Shown: positions 18,094 to 27,236, counted from the stretch's first letter. The stretch is DNA of 64,000 nt from Paraburkholderia piptadeniae (GCF_900007165.1 NZ_CYGY02000046.1:1-64000), one strand, 5' to 3'. Numbers and translations: made by a program. The notes: generated by a model not told the origin, from the letters alone.

Positions 18094-18581
18094 GAGACCC
18101 TCCTGCAAAATCACTTAAGCGGCGCTCGAACGCGGCATCGATCCGGGAATGGTGGTTCGCGATTCGCCGCGATACTGCGTTCCGACGCGGCGCTCCGGTG
18201 CTACCCAAGCTGCCTTCCAACAGTACCGACTTTAGCGCGGCACGCCGCGACGCCGCCTCCTGAAACTTGCGCTAATACACTCAAACGTCACTGCCATGAC
18301 AGCGCGCGAATGCGCGCCGCAAACGGGCGCGGCGGACGCGTCTGACGCCCGGCTCGAACGCGCCGCACGCGAGCGCGCGGCCCGTGCGAAAATCGCAGCA
18401 TCCCGCCGAAAGCCGCACCAGCCCTGACTCTGCGCGCGGCGCCCGGTCCCTTTGATGCGCCGCGCTCGGCTCGCCCGCATAATCGCGGGAGTGTGAGCGC
18501 CACGCGACAGACGGCGCGCGGCGCTACCCCTTACAATGCCTGTTCGGCAACGTTGTTCAATCACGCAAGAGGGAATTTTCG
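18094..18581. other. intergenic, no feature seen
   Basis: Nearly 490 bp between the divergent ogt gene and a small plus-strand gene. It is GC-rich, contains short inverted GC stretches but no T-run, no credible small ORF and no RNA gene I can recognise. Confidence 0.5.
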
Positions 18582-18833
18582 ATGCGCACCACCGGGTCTT
18601 CCGGGGCAATGGCCCTGCTCACCGAGCACGACGACGCAACGGGTCGCGAACTACGCTCGCTGCGCCTCGAATCGACAGAAGACGGTAAAGGCATTCTTCT
18701 GATCGAGGTCGATGAACGCAAGCCGGGCATCCACCGCGAGGTGCGTTATGAAATCACGCCGGCGGAACTGATCGCAGCCATCCGTGCGCATGGCGCCGAA
18801 CTACCGGGCGAGCAGCACAATCACCGGCAATAA
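18582..18833 (+). CDS. small hypothetical protein
   Basis: The 83-residue acidic protein (MRTTGSSGAMALLTEHDDAT) contains RSLRLESTEDGKGILLIEVD and ends in a His/Gln-rich tail. The middle looks like beta strands followed by one helix (AELIAAIRAHGAEL). AGAGGGA lies upstream of ATG 18582 and a terminator follows, so it appears to be a monocistronic gene. I do not recognise the family. Confidence 0.65.
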   Translation: MRTTGSSGAMALLTEHDDATGRELRSLRLESTEDGKGILLIEVDERKPGIHREVRYEITPAELIAAIRAHGAELPGEQHNHRQ

Positions 18834-18860
18834 TTCTCGGCAGTCAACAGTCGCTTCACA

Positions 18861-18906
18861 AAGAGCGCGCGGCGTCCGTATCACGAGCGCCGCGCCTCTT
18901 GTTTTT
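18861..18906 (+). terminator. rho-independent terminator after the small gene
   Basis: AAGAG plus GCGCGGCG pairs with CGCCGCGC plus CTCTT across a 13-base loop, with one bulged base, and is followed by GTTTTT. It lies ~28 bp after the stop codon at 18833. Confidence 0.8.
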
Positions 18907-19136
18907 CGCGCAGCCGCCCTCATTTCGAGTGTTCTGTCGAACGTCGCATGACGCTGCACGACGCGCGACGGGCGCGCCGGACGCTTCCTTTCGAAGCGCT
19001 CGGCGACACGAGTTTTCCGCTTTTCCGCAGTATCCTCGGCGCAGACCGCACCTCTCTTGCACGCGGTGAAAATGCGTCCATAATCGTTGAGTCCACCAAG
19101 TCGTCTTCCGGCCCAAACGGCCGCGAAAGTAAGCCG

Positions 19137-20126
19137 ATGCTACATGATCTCGTCGAGCAGTACGGGCCTGCCATCGTATTCGCCAATGTGCTTGCCGCGT
19201 CGATCGGGCTGCCCGTGCCCGCGATGCCTTCTCTCGTGCTGTTCGGCGCGATGGCCGCCATGCATCCTGGCTCGATCGGCGTGCAGGTGCTGCCCGTGCT
19301 CGTGCTCGCCGTGTTCGCCACGCTGATCGGCGACAGCGCCTGGTTCGCGGCCGGCCGCATCTACGGCGGCAACACGCTGAAAACGCTGTGCAAGCTGTCG
19401 CTGTCGCGCGATACCTGCGTGAAGAAGACCGAGCGCTTCTTCGGCCGCTGGGGCGTGCGCGTGCTGGCCGTTGCCAAGTTCGTGCCGGGGCTGTCGATCG
19501 TCTCCATTCCGATGGCGGGCGCGATGGGCACGCCGTACCGCACGTTTCTCGCGTACGACAGCATCGGCGCGACGCTCTGGTCGGGACTCGGCCTCGTGCT
19601 CGGCGTCGTGTTCGCGCAGCAGATCGACATGCTGTTCGCGGGCGCGAGCCGCCTCGGCAAGATGACGGCCGTCGTCGTCGCGGTGCTGCTGGCAATTTAC
19701 TGCGCGTATCGCTGGTATCGGCGCCGTCAGCTGATCAGGAAGCTCGCGACCGCGCGCATGGATGTCGACGAGTTGTACAACCTGATGCTCGACAAGCGTT
19801 CGCCTGTCCTGTTCGATATCCGCTCGCACGAAAAGCGCAAGCTCGATCCGTTCGTGATCCCCGGCTCGGTGTTCGCCGACGAGCGCCAGCTCAATGAAAT
19901 CGTTTCGAAGTATCCGCACGACCAGAAGCTCGTGATCTATTGCTCGTGCCCGAACGAAGTGTCGGCGGCATGGATGGCGAAGCAGTTGACGGAGGCCGGC
20001 TTCAGCGACGTCCTGCCGTTGCGCGGCGGCCTCGACGCATGGCGCGACGCGGGCCGGCACCTCGAGCCGCTCGCGGAAGAACCGGAGCCGACGGTCGCCG
20101 TCGGCATCACGCCGAAAACAGTCTGA
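19137..20126 (+). CDS. DedA-family membrane protein fused to a rhodanese domain
   Basis: The 329-residue protein has an N-terminal DedA/SNARE-associated domain (~1-190) with several membrane helices and the DedA-type KFVPGLSIVSIPMAGAMG motif (~114-131), then a basic membrane-proximal stretch (RWYRRRQLIRK) and a cytoplasmic rhodanese-like domain (~205-310). The rhodanese loop is IYCSCPNE with C269 as the probable sulfur-accepting cysteine. DedA proteins are proton-driven lipid-carrier flippases or transporters. The start is ATG 19137; a long upstream frame is rejected because it crosses the likely promoter area. Only 60 bp separates it from the next gene, so the two are probably an operon. Confidence 0.88.
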   Translation: MLHDLVEQYGPAIVFANVLAASIGLPVPAMPSLVLFGAMAAMHPGSIGVQVLPVLVLAVFATLIGDSAWFAAGRIYGGNTLKTLCKLSLSRDTCVKKTERFFGRWGVRVLAVAKFVPGLSIVSIPMAGAMGTPYRTFLAYDSIGATLWSGLGLVLGVVFAQQIDMLFAGASRLGKMTAVVVAVLLAIYCAYRWYRRRQLIRKLATARMDVDELYNLMLDKRSPVLFDIRSHEKRKLDPFVIPGSVFADERQLNEIVSKYPHDQKLVIYCSCPNEVSAAWMAKQLTEAGFSDVLPLRGGLDAWRDAGRHLEPLAEEPEPTVAVGITPKTV

Positions 20127-20186
20127 ACCGACAATGGCATCGGCTGCGGCCCGACCGGGCGCGCAGCCCTGCAAGGAGCGAATCCG

Positions 20187-21890
20187 ATGGGTGTCACGCG
20201 AGAGGGCGAAGACTCGCAGCATGTCGTCATCAATGACGCACCGTTCTCGATGCTTTCGATGCGGCGTCATCAGATGTTCCCCGAACTCCAGCCGGACGAG
20301 ATCAAGCGGCTGTGCAAGTTCGGCGAAGTGCGCCGTTTCGAACCGGGCGAGATGCTGTTCCGCACGGGCGAGCGGGGGCCGGGCATGGTCGTGCTGCTGT
20401 CGGGCGCGGTCAAGATTTATCAGCGCGACGGTCTTGGGCGCGAGCTCCTGATCAACGAGCATCGCAAGGGCTCGTTCCTCGCCGAGGTCGGCCAGCTGTC
20501 GGGCAAGCCGGCGCTCGTCGACGGCATGGCGCTCGAAGCCGGCGAAGCCCTGCTGATCGCGCCGGATCGCCTGCGCGCGCTGATCGTCGCGGAAGCCGAA
20601 CTGGGCGAGCGCATCATGCGCGCGCTGATCCTGCGGCGCGTCGGGCTGATCGAGAAGGGCGCAGGCGGGCCGATCATCGTCGGCAAGAGCAACGACCGGC
20701 GGCTCGTGTCGCTGCAAGGCTTCCTGTCGCGCAACGGTCATCCGCATACGGTGCTCGACGAGCGTGACGAAGACGGGCTGCGCATCATCGAGCAGTTCGC
20801 GGCGGGCCCCAACGACATGCCGCTCGTGATCTGCCCGGACGGCTCCGTGCTGCGCCATCCGAGCGACCCCGAACTGGCGACGTGCCTCGGCCTGATCCCC
20901 GATCTCGATTCGGAATTCGTGTACGACGTGGCTATCGTCGGCGCGGGTCCGGCCGGGCTGGCGACGGCCGTGTATGCGGCGTCGGAGGGCCTTTCGGTGA
21001 TCGTGCTCGACGGCCGCGCGCCCGGCGGGCAGGCAGGCGCGAGCTCGCGCATCGAAAACTATCTCGGCTTTCCGACGGGCATCTCCGGACAGGCGCTTGC
21101 GGGCCGCGCGTTCGTGCAGGCGCAGAAGTTCGGCGCGCACGTCGCCATTCCCGTCAGGGTCAAGTCGCTGCATTGCGACGAGCGTCCGTACCGGCTCGAA
21201 CTCGCGTGCCAGGGCAGCATCCGCGCGCACTCGATCGTCATCGCGAGCGGCGCGGTGTACCGGCGCCCGGAGATCGAAGGCATCGACCACTTCGACGGAC
21301 GCGGCATCTACTACTGGGCGTCGCCCGTCGAGGCGAAGCTCTGCAAGCACGAAGAGATCGTGCTCGTCGGCGGGGGCAACTCGGCGGGCCAGGGAATCGT
21401 GTATCTCGCGTCGCACGCGAAGCACATTCACGTGCTGATCCGGCGCAGCGGTTTCGAAGCGACGATGTCGCGCTATCTGATCGACCGTATCGCGTCGCTG
21501 CCCAATGTCACCGTTTATCCGGGCACGGAAATCGGCTGGCTCGAAGGCAACGAGGCGGGGCTCGCGCAGATCGGCTTGAAGCGTCCTTGTGCGGACGGCC
21601 GCGACCGCTTCGATTCGCGGCATCTGTTCCTCTTCACGGGCGCCGATCCGAACACGGACTGGCTGCGCACGTGCGGCGTCGAACTGGACGCGAAGGGCTT
21701 CGTGATCACGGGCGCGAATTCGACCTGCGATCTGACGACGTCCGTCGAAGGCGTCTTTGCGATCGGCGACGTGCGCGCAGGATCGATAAAGCGCGTCGCG
21801 GCTGCCGTCGGCGAAGGCGCGCAGGTCGTCGCGCAAATTCATCAGATGCTCGCGGAGCGCACGGGCGAAACGGTCGCGCTCGGCGCCTGA
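20187..21890 (+). CDS. cNMP-binding domain fused to TrxR-like flavoprotein lacking CxxC
   Basis: The 567-residue protein has three parts. Residues ~25-145 form a cyclic-nucleotide-binding (CRP-like) domain without the HTH. Residues ~160-235 look like a thioredoxin-fold linker with no CxxC. Residues ~243-560 are a class II pyridine nucleotide-disulfide oxidoreductase: FAD site GAGPAG (252-257), NAD(P) site GGGNSAG (395-401) and a C-terminal GVFAIGDVRAG. Where thioredoxin reductases have CATC, this protein has GIYYWAS (373-379), so it cannot be a disulfide reductase of the usual kind. AAGGAG precedes ATG 20187. It probably acts with the upstream DedA-rhodanese protein; its electron acceptor is unknown. 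Confidence 0.9.
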   Translation: MGVTREGEDSQHVVINDAPFSMLSMRRHQMFPELQPDEIKRLCKFGEVRRFEPGEMLFRTGERGPGMVVLLSGAVKIYQRDGLGRELLINEHRKGSFLAEVGQLSGKPALVDGMALEAGEALLIAPDRLRALIVAEAELGERIMRALILRRVGLIEKGAGGPIIVGKSNDRRLVSLQGFLSRNGHPHTVLDERDEDGLRIIEQFAAGPNDMPLVICPDGSVLRHPSDPELATCLGLIPDLDSEFVYDVAIVGAGPAGLATAVYAASEGLSVIVLDGRAPGGQAGASSRIENYLGFPTGISGQALAGRAFVQAQKFGAHVAIPVRVKSLHCDERPYRLELACQGSIRAHSIVIASGAVYRRPEIEGIDHFDGRGIYYWASPVEAKLCKHEEIVLVGGGNSAGQGIVYLASHAKHIHVLIRRSGFEATMSRYLIDRIASLPNVTVYPGTEIGWLEGNEAGLAQIGLKRPCADGRDRFDSRHLFLFTGADPNTDWLRTCGVELDAKGFVITGANSTCDLTTSVEGVFAIGDVRAGSIKRVAAAVGEGAQVVAQIHQMLAERTGETVALGA

Positions 21891-22114
21891 TTCTTCCTCC
21901 CTTCCTCCCCTTCTGTCCTGCACCGGGTGGCGCTTGTCATCGCGCCGGCCGGTCGCGCCTTTTGCGGCAGGCCCGCCCGCTTACCGGTCGTTACATTCGC
22001 GACCGCCTGCTTGCACCTGTGATTCTTTCTTATCCGTAAGATTTAGTTAGCGTCTCGTCAGAAACGCGCGGCCGCTTCGGGCGCCGTCGACGGGGCTTTG
22101 CGAGCGGTGCATGG

Positions 22115-22196
22115 GACCTGAGTAACGTGCCGAGGCACCAACTCTAGTCGAGTTTGCGTGAGACCTGAGCAAGGCGCTGAGGCGCCTACTCAGGTC
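22115..22196 (+). repeat. tandem stem-loop leader (two related hairpins)
   Basis: Two related units lie 47 bp apart just upstream of the gene at 22213. Unit 1 (22115-22149) runs GACCTGAGT ... ACTCTAGTC around an inner GTGC-CGAG-GCAC hairpin. Unit 2 (22162-22196) runs GACCTGAG ... CTCAGGTC (8 bp perfect) around AGGCGC-TGAG-GCGCCT. The inner stems differ in sequence but both pair, and both tetraloops end in GAG. The pattern suggests an RNA element in the 5' leader, or a small interspersed repeat. Confidence 0.65.
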
Positions 22197-22212
22197 GACA
22201 CAGGAGGACAGG

Positions 22213-22500
22213 ATGAGCAAACGTGCGATCGTATTGGCGGCCGTCGGTCTCGCGGCGGCGTGCGCATCGACGACGGCTGCGGCCCATGTCGGCGTCGGCG
22301 TCTATCTGGGGCCGCCCGCTCCCGTCTACGGGCCGCCGCCCGTCTACTACGCGCCACCACCGCCCGTGGTCTATGCACCGCCACCGCCTGTCTACTACGG
22401 CGGCTATCGAGGCGACTACTGGCGCGGCCCGCGCTGGTACGGGCATGATCAGTGGCGTCATCGCGGCTGGGAAAGGCATCACGGTCACGGACGCTGGTGA
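22213..22500 (+). CDS. small secreted Pro/Tyr-rich protein
   Basis: The 95-residue protein has a signal peptide (MSKRAIVLAAVGLAAACAST, cleavage near AAA-H) followed by a low-complexity mature part of GPPAPVYGPPPVYYAPPPP type and a Trp/His/Arg-rich tail ending HHGHGRW. Such proteins are common in Burkholderiales and are predicted to sit in the periplasm or outer membrane; the His-rich tail could bind metal. A strong AGGAGG (22202-22207) precedes ATG 22213. The leader carries two nested stem-loops, the second ending 16 bp before the start. Confidence 0.8.
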   Translation: MSKRAIVLAAVGLAAACASTTAAAHVGVGVYLGPPAPVYGPPPVYYAPPPPVVYAPPPPVYYGGYRGDYWRGPRWYGHDQWRHRGWERHHGHGRW

Positions 22501-22601
22501 CGCTGGTCCGTAGGCATACGGATACGGGCTGAAGATGCAAACCGCCCGTGCGTTTTCTCCGATCACGCTACAGTAGCGAAAGTCCGGCATGGCGCAAGTC
22601 C

Positions 22602-23852
22602 ATGCTGCTACTCGGCCCGCTACGACATAAAAGTGTGATCGCTCTCCCTCTTTCCGCCGCCCGCACGCTGCATCTGGCCGCACAAGGCCTGCTCACGCCG
22701 CCGCGCCGCAAGGCGACCAAAGCCGATGTGCTCGACGCGATCCGGCAGATGGCGCAACTGCAGATCGACACGATTCATGTCGTCGCGCGCAGTCCGTATC
22801 TGGTGCTGTTCAGCCGGCTCGGGCCTTATCAGCCGCAATGGCTCGACGAACATCTCGCGGAAGGCCAACTCTTCGAATACTGGTCGCACGAGGCGTGTTT
22901 TCTGCCCATCGAGGACTACGGCCTGATGCGCCACCGGATGCTCGATCCCTCCGACATGGGCTGGAAATACGCCGCCGACTGGCACGCGCAGTACCGCGTG
23001 GACATCGACAAGCTGCTCGCGCACATCCGCGCGACGGGGCCCGTGCGCTCCGCGGATTTCGCGCGCGAGGCGGGCAAGGGCAATGGCTGGTGGGACTGGA
23101 AGCCGGAGAAGCGGCATCTCGAAGTGCTGTTCGCGATCGGCGAATTGATGGTCGCCGAGCGGCGCAATTTCCAGCGCGTCTACGATGTGACGGAGCGCGT
23201 GCTGCCGCACTGGAGCGATGCGCGCGATCTGCAGTCCGCCGATGCCGTCGCGCAAGAGCTGCGGCGGCGCAGTTGCCGCGCGCTCGGTGTCGTGCGCGCG
23301 GACTGGGTCGCCGACTATTACCGTATGCCGCGCCGCCCCTACGCCGATGCGCTCAACCGGCTGGCTGACGAAGGCGAACTGACGCCCGTGCGCGTCGACG
23401 GCTGGAAACAGGACACGTTCGTGCATCGCGACTTCGCGCCCCTCATCGACGACGCGTCGAACGGCAAGCTCGCCTCGACGGTGACGACGCTGCTCTCGCC
23501 GTTCGATCCCGTCGTCTGGGACCGTAAGCGCGTCGCCGCGCTGTTCGATTTCGACTACGTGATCGAGTGCTACGTGCCCGCTGCGAAGCGCAAATACGGC
23601 TACTACGTGCTGCCGATCCTGAATCGCGGCAAGCTGATCGGACGCGCCGATGCGAAGGCTCATCGCGCGAGCGGCGTGTTCGAAGTGAGGTCGCTGCACC
23701 TGGAGCCGGGCGTGCGCGTGAGCGGCCGGCTCACGTCGGACTTGCAGCGCGCGCTGCAACGCTGCGCGGACTGGCACGGCACGCCGCAACTGCAGATCAC
23801 GTCGGCGCCCGACGGCCTCGCTCAGGCGCTCGCCGCCTCCGACGACGATTGA
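22602..23852 (+). CDS. ycaQ: YcaQ/AlkZ-like DNA glycosylase (winged-helix DUF1006 family)
   Basis: The ~416-residue protein belongs to the HTH_42 family of crosslink-repair glycosylases. The catalytic QxD-type motif of E. coli YcaQ is seen as LQIDTIHV (Q54, D56), just after a helix RQMAQ. Other family stretches are HEACFLPIEDYGLMRHRM and LLSPFDPVVWDRKR. YcaQ unhooks nitrogen-mustard interstrand crosslinks and removes N7-alkylguanine. The start is uncertain: ATG 22602 is used, but a GTG near 22637 is also possible, and no ribosome site is clear. It is a single gene, convergent with the LysE-type exporter. Confidence 0.88.
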   Translation: MLLLGPLRHKSVIALPLSAARTLHLAAQGLLTPPRRKATKADVLDAIRQMAQLQIDTIHVVARSPYLVLFSRLGPYQPQWLDEHLAEGQLFEYWSHEACFLPIEDYGLMRHRMLDPSDMGWKYAADWHAQYRVDIDKLLAHIRATGPVRSADFAREAGKGNGWWDWKPEKRHLEVLFAIGELMVAERRNFQRVYDVTERVLPHWSDARDLQSADAVAQELRRRSCRALGVVRADWVADYYRMPRRPYADALNRLADEGELTPVRVDGWKQDTFVHRDFAPLIDDASNGKLASTVTTLLSPFDPVVWDRKRVAALFDFDYVIECYVPAAKRKYGYYVLPILNRGKLIGRADAKAHRASGVFEVRSLHLEPGVRVSGRLTSDLQRALQRCADWHGTPQLQITSAPDGLAQALAASDDD

Positions 23853-23870
23853 GCGTGGACCTTCACTGGC

Positions 23871-24482
23871 TCAGTGCAATGCGGCCCACGCGAGCGACAA
23901 CGAAAACATCCCGAGCACGACGGACGCGGCGCGCTGCATCTTCACCGGGTCGAGCCACGTGAGCTTGCCGCTGCCGAGCGCCGCGCCGAACGCGATCCAC
24001 GCGAGCGCGATCGGCGCAAGCAGGCACGCGAACAAGGCCATCGCGAACGCGTAGCCCGCGAGGCTTTCGAAGGCGATCGGCGGAAAGATCGTGCCCGCGA
24101 ACAGCAAGGCTTTAGGATTGAGCAGCGTCGCGACGAAGAGCGCGCGCGGTCCGTTCGCCGGAGCCATCGAATCAGGCAACGCGACGGCCGCGCGCCACAT
24201 GTCGATCGCGAGATACGCGATGTAGAGACCGCTCGCGATGCGCAGCACCGAAGGCAGCCACGGCACCGTATGCGATGCGCGAGCGAGAAAGCAGCCCCAT
24301 GCGGAAATCGACACGAGATAACCGGTCAGTTCGGCGCCGATCAGCGGCAGCGAGCGGCGCGCGCCCTGGCGCAAGCCGGCGGCGGCGAGCAGCGTGTTCG
24401 TGGGGCCGGGCGTGATCAGCACGACGACGATACCGAGCGCAAGCAGCGCGGCATCGCGAAGGGAAACCAGCGAGAAAAGCAT
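23871..24482 (-). CDS. LysE/RhtB-family amino-acid exporter
   Basis: The 203-residue membrane protein has about six helices and the LysE/RhtB opening: GIVVVLITPGPTNTLLAAAG, where the PGP motif is typical. A second family mark is LLNPKALLFAGTIFPP. These carriers export amino acids or homoserine lactones by proton antiport. The start at ATG 24482 lacks a good ribosome site, but the N-terminal pattern fits the family. It stands alone. Confidence 0.9.
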   Translation of the reverse strand: MLFSLVSLRDAALLALGIVVVLITPGPTNTLLAAAGLRQGARRSLPLIGAELTGYLVSISAWGCFLARASHTVPWLPSVLRIASGLYIAYLAIDMWRAAVALPDSMAPANGPRALFVATLLNPKALLFAGTIFPPIAFESLAGYAFAMALFACLLAPIALAWIAFGAALGSGKLTWLDPVKMQRAASVVLGMFSLSLAWAALH

Positions 24483-24622
24483 CGGGAGAAGATGGGCGGT
24501 TCGAAACGAGCGCCCTTTGTATCACAGGCGGACGACGATGCCGAAATCCTGTGACCGGATGTTGCAGACGATGCATGTGGCGCCCGCGCAGCGCCACATG
24601 CGTGCAGGTGTTAAACCAGCCG

Positions 24623-24880
24623 TCAGCGGTCGAGCTTGACCCGCAATTCGCGGGCCGTTTCGAGCAGACCTTCGTAGCCGGAACGCGCATGTTCCGGCAA
24701 GTCCGGATCGCCGACCAGCGCGCCCAGCGTTTCGATCAGGCTGTAGAGGATGCCGCGCGCCGCGCTCACGGCAATGTTGCCCGACGACACCATTTGATGC
24801 ACATGTGTCACGGCTGCATCGAGGTGTTCGAGGTCCGGCTGTTCGCCAGTCTTCTGCTTGTCCGGATCATCGCGCGTCAT
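24623..24880 (-). CDS. small conserved hypothetical protein
   Basis: The 85-residue protein (MTRDDPDKQKTGEQPDLEHL) is hydrophilic at the N-terminus and helical after residue 20, with VTHVHQMVSSGNIAVSAARGI and a basic end LRVKLDR. AGGAGTG lies upstream of the start at a long spacing. I do not know the family. Nothing in the flanks suggests a role. Confidence 0.6.
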   Translation of the reverse strand: MTRDDPDKQKTGEQPDLEHLDAAVTHVHQMVSSGNIAVSAARGILYSLIETLGALVGDPDLPEHARSGYEGLLETARELRVKLDR

Positions 24881-25106
24881 GATGAATCGTCACTCCTGTT
24901 CTGACATCGTGAAGGAATCGGTAATGTCGTTATATACCCATCGCGCACAGCCGTCCATTCGCACAGACGGCATGCATCGGCGGGTATTTGTTCGACTGGC
25001 GGCGATCAACGCCGGTTCACTCCACGCTCATCGCGTCCAGCAAAACATCAGGATCTTCGCGAGATGGCCGTCGCTGCTCGCCTCGCTGCGCCTCACCGAT
25101 GAAGCC

Positions 25107-26006
25107 TCACGCGGTACGGGCACGCCGTACGAAGAGCCGCTGCGTCACGCCGAACGCAACGAGATTGCCCGCCACGACCAGCACGAGCCCGATGACGGCA
25201 AGCGCCGACCATCGATAGCCTTCGAACACCGTCGATACCGCAAGCGCGACGAACGGAAACAGCACCGTGCAATACGCGGCGCGCTCGGGTCCGATGCGGC
25301 CGACGAGCATCAGATACGCGGTGAAGCCGATCACCGAGCCGGGCACGGCAAGATAGACAAGCGCGCCGAGATAACGCGCGTCCGCTTCGAGCGCAAAAGG
25401 CAAGCCGGCGGCGAGGCTGCCGAGCGTCAGCACGCCCGCGCCGATCAGCATCGCCCAGCTGTTCGTGACGATGGGATGCAGGCCCATCGACTGCATGCGG
25501 CTCGACAGCAGATTGCCCGCCGAGAAGCACATCGTCCCCGCGAACGCGACGGCAAGACCGAGCCATGCCGCGTGATCGCCGAGATGCCCCGCCATCTGCT
25601 GCAGCGACAGGCAGACGATGCCCGCAAGCCCGAGCACCGCGCCGACGATCGCCGTCGGCTGCAACGGGCGGCCCATGAAAAGCCGCCCGTTGAGCGAGTT
25701 CAGCAGCGGCGCCGTCGAAAACACGACGGCCACAAGACCGCTCGGCACGACGCTTTCCGCGTAGTAGAAGCACAGGAAGTTCACGCAAAAGAGCGCGAGG
25801 CCCTGTGCCGCGAGAAAGCGCCACGCGGCACGCGGCGGCCACACGGGACGGCGCATCAACTTGAGCAGCGCGAACAGCACGATTGCCGCGAGCCAGAAAC
25901 GGCAAGCAATCGACACAGGCGCCGGCACGACGCCGAGCTGCCACTTGATCGCGATCCAGGTAGTGCCCCAGATCAGCACGGTCACGACATACAGGAAGAG
26001 ATTCAT
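25107..26006 (-). CDS. EamA/DMT-family transporter
   Basis: The ~299-residue protein has ten predicted membrane helices in two five-helix EamA halves. The N-terminus FLYVVTVLIWGTTWIAIKWQ is the typical first helix, and the mid-protein FSTAPLLNSLNGRLFMGRPL marks the end of the first repeat. DMT carriers of this type export amino acids or other metabolites. The start is set at ATG 26006, not the upstream codon at 26024. It is divergent from the AraC regulator starting at 26170, which may control it. Confidence 0.9.
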   Translation of the reverse strand: MNLFLYVVTVLIWGTTWIAIKWQLGVVPAPVSIACRFWLAAIVLFALLKLMRRPVWPPRAAWRFLAAQGLALFCVNFLCFYYAESVVPSGLVAVVFSTAPLLNSLNGRLFMGRPLQPTAIVGAVLGLAGIVCLSLQQMAGHLGDHAAWLGLAVAFAGTMCFSAGNLLSSRMQSMGLHPIVTNSWAMLIGAGVLTLGSLAAGLPFALEADARYLGALVYLAVPGSVIGFTAYLMLVGRIGPERAAYCTVLFPFVALAVSTVFEGYRWSALAVIGLVLVVAGNLVAFGVTQRLFVRRARTA

Positions 26007-26169
26007 CGCCAGTGCGTCACACAATACGGTCTACGGTTTGCCCGACTATGCGCCCGTGCGGGTCCGTTCGATTGTCCAGAATTGCGCACTTTCGAGTGGC
26101 CGGCGAAGGCGCGACGCACCAGGCCGTATACTTGTCGAACGACGCCTCATTCGTTTCCGCCTCATTCAC

Positions 26170-27087
26170 GTGAACATTTCGTCCATCGACACGACCGACC
26201 CCGCCGATCCGCCGTTCGGCCTGCATTCGGTCTGCCAGACGCTTAGCGAGTCGAACGCGACGCTCGAGCGTTTCGCGTGGCTCGGCGACAAGCTGGCCAT
26301 CGCGATCTGGACGCGCGAGACCAAAGAGGCCGAGACGGTCTACGATCAGCCCGGCCATCACACGCTGTCGTGTTATCTGGACGGCGGCTATCGCACCGAG
26401 CGTCAAAAGCTGCCGGGGCGCTACGGCGCGCCGAGCCGCCTGTGCGCGCTGCCCGGCGATCACGAGTCGCGCTGGTGGGTGCGCGGCCATATGCACTTCA
26501 TGCATCTGTATTTCCTGCCCGAGCACTTCACGCAGCGCGCGATCCGCGAACTCGACCGCGAACCGCGCGAACTGACGCTGGCCGATCGCACGTACTTCGA
26601 GGACGAGCGCATTTCGAGCCTGTGCCAGTCGCTCGCAAACGACGCATGGGACGACGCCGACGGCCGCTTGCGTGCAAACGAAACGTCGCACGAAGTGTTG
26701 AGCCTGCTGCTGCGCTCGCAGGGCGTGAATCGCACGGACGCCGTGCTCAAAGGCGGCCTTGCAGTCGCGACGCGCCGCCGTCTGCGCGATTACATCGACA
26801 CGAATCTGACGCAGCCGCTCACGCTCGGCGAACTGGCCGCCGTCGCGAACCTCTCCGAATTTCATCTCGCGCGGATGTTCCGCACGTCGTTCGGTCTGCC
26901 GCCACACGCGTGGATCGCGCGGCAAAGGCTTGAACGCGCGCGCACGCTGCTGCGCACGACGGCGATGCCACTCGCCGAAATCGCGACGCAATGCGGCTAC
27001 GCGAACGCGAGCCACTTCAGCCACCGGTTCCGTCAAGGCACCGGCGTGTCGCCCGCCGTCTATCGCCAGGCGCTGCGCGCGGGCTGA
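26170..27087 (+). CDS. AraC-family transcriptional regulator
   Basis: The ~305-residue regulator begins at GTG 26170 (VNISSIDTTDPADPPFG). The N-terminal ~190 residues are a cupin-like sensing domain that I cannot link to a ligand. The C-terminal ~100 residues are the double helix-turn-helix: LTLGELAAVANLSEFHLARM, then the second motif MPLAEIATQCGYANASHFSH and RQGTGVSPAVYR. It is divergent from the EamA transporter, with ~165 bp between the start codons, a common regulator-exporter layout. The upstream plus-strand frame beyond 26170 overlaps the divergent gene and is not used. Confidence 0.9.
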   Translation: MNISSIDTTDPADPPFGLHSVCQTLSESNATLERFAWLGDKLAIAIWTRETKEAETVYDQPGHHTLSCYLDGGYRTERQKLPGRYGAPSRLCALPGDHESRWWVRGHMHFMHLYFLPEHFTQRAIRELDREPRELTLADRTYFEDERISSLCQSLANDAWDDADGRLRANETSHEVLSLLLRSQGVNRTDAVLKGGLAVATRRRLRDYIDTNLTQPLTLGELAAVANLSEFHLARMFRTSFGLPPHAWIARQRLERARTLLRTTAMPLAEIATQCGYANASHFSHRFRQGTGVSPAVYRQALRAG

Positions 27088-27206
27088 AGCTTCGAGGCTC
27101 GCGCCACTTTCAGGCGTACTCTGTTCCCTGGCTTTCCTCGTTGAACGCGTTGAGCGCGACGTTTTCTGACGCGTGCTCATCCGTCGGGGCGGTTCGTTGG
27201 GGTCGA

Positions 27207-27236
27207 TTGACTCAATTTGTCCATTTGAGACAAAAT
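27207..27236 (+). promoter_or_regulatory. promoter with an overlapping dyad before the aminotransferase
   Basis: TTGACT (27207-27212), an 18-bp spacer and CAAAAT form a fair sigma-70 promoter. Within it, TTTGTC-N7-GACAAA (27216-27234) is a perfect 6-bp dyad that overlaps the -10, as expected for a repressor site. It also contains CATTTGAGAC, a 10-mer shared with the third enhancer-like site at 6657-6674. Confidence 0.5.

Noticed and set aside
20187..21890. Calling the flavoprotein a thioredoxin reductase.
   Set aside because: The active-site CxxC is absent (YYWAS instead), so the usual reaction is not supported.
19140..21923. Very long open frame on the minus strand opposite the DedA-rhodanese and cNMP-binding flavoprotein genes.
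   Set aside because: It is Arg/Ala-rich, without domain motifs, and mirrors the high-GC plus-strand genes that have clear motifs.
22548..22601. Upstream GTG as start of the YcaQ-like glycosylase.
   Set aside because: The extra residues do not resemble the family; ATG 22602 fits better, though a later start is possible.
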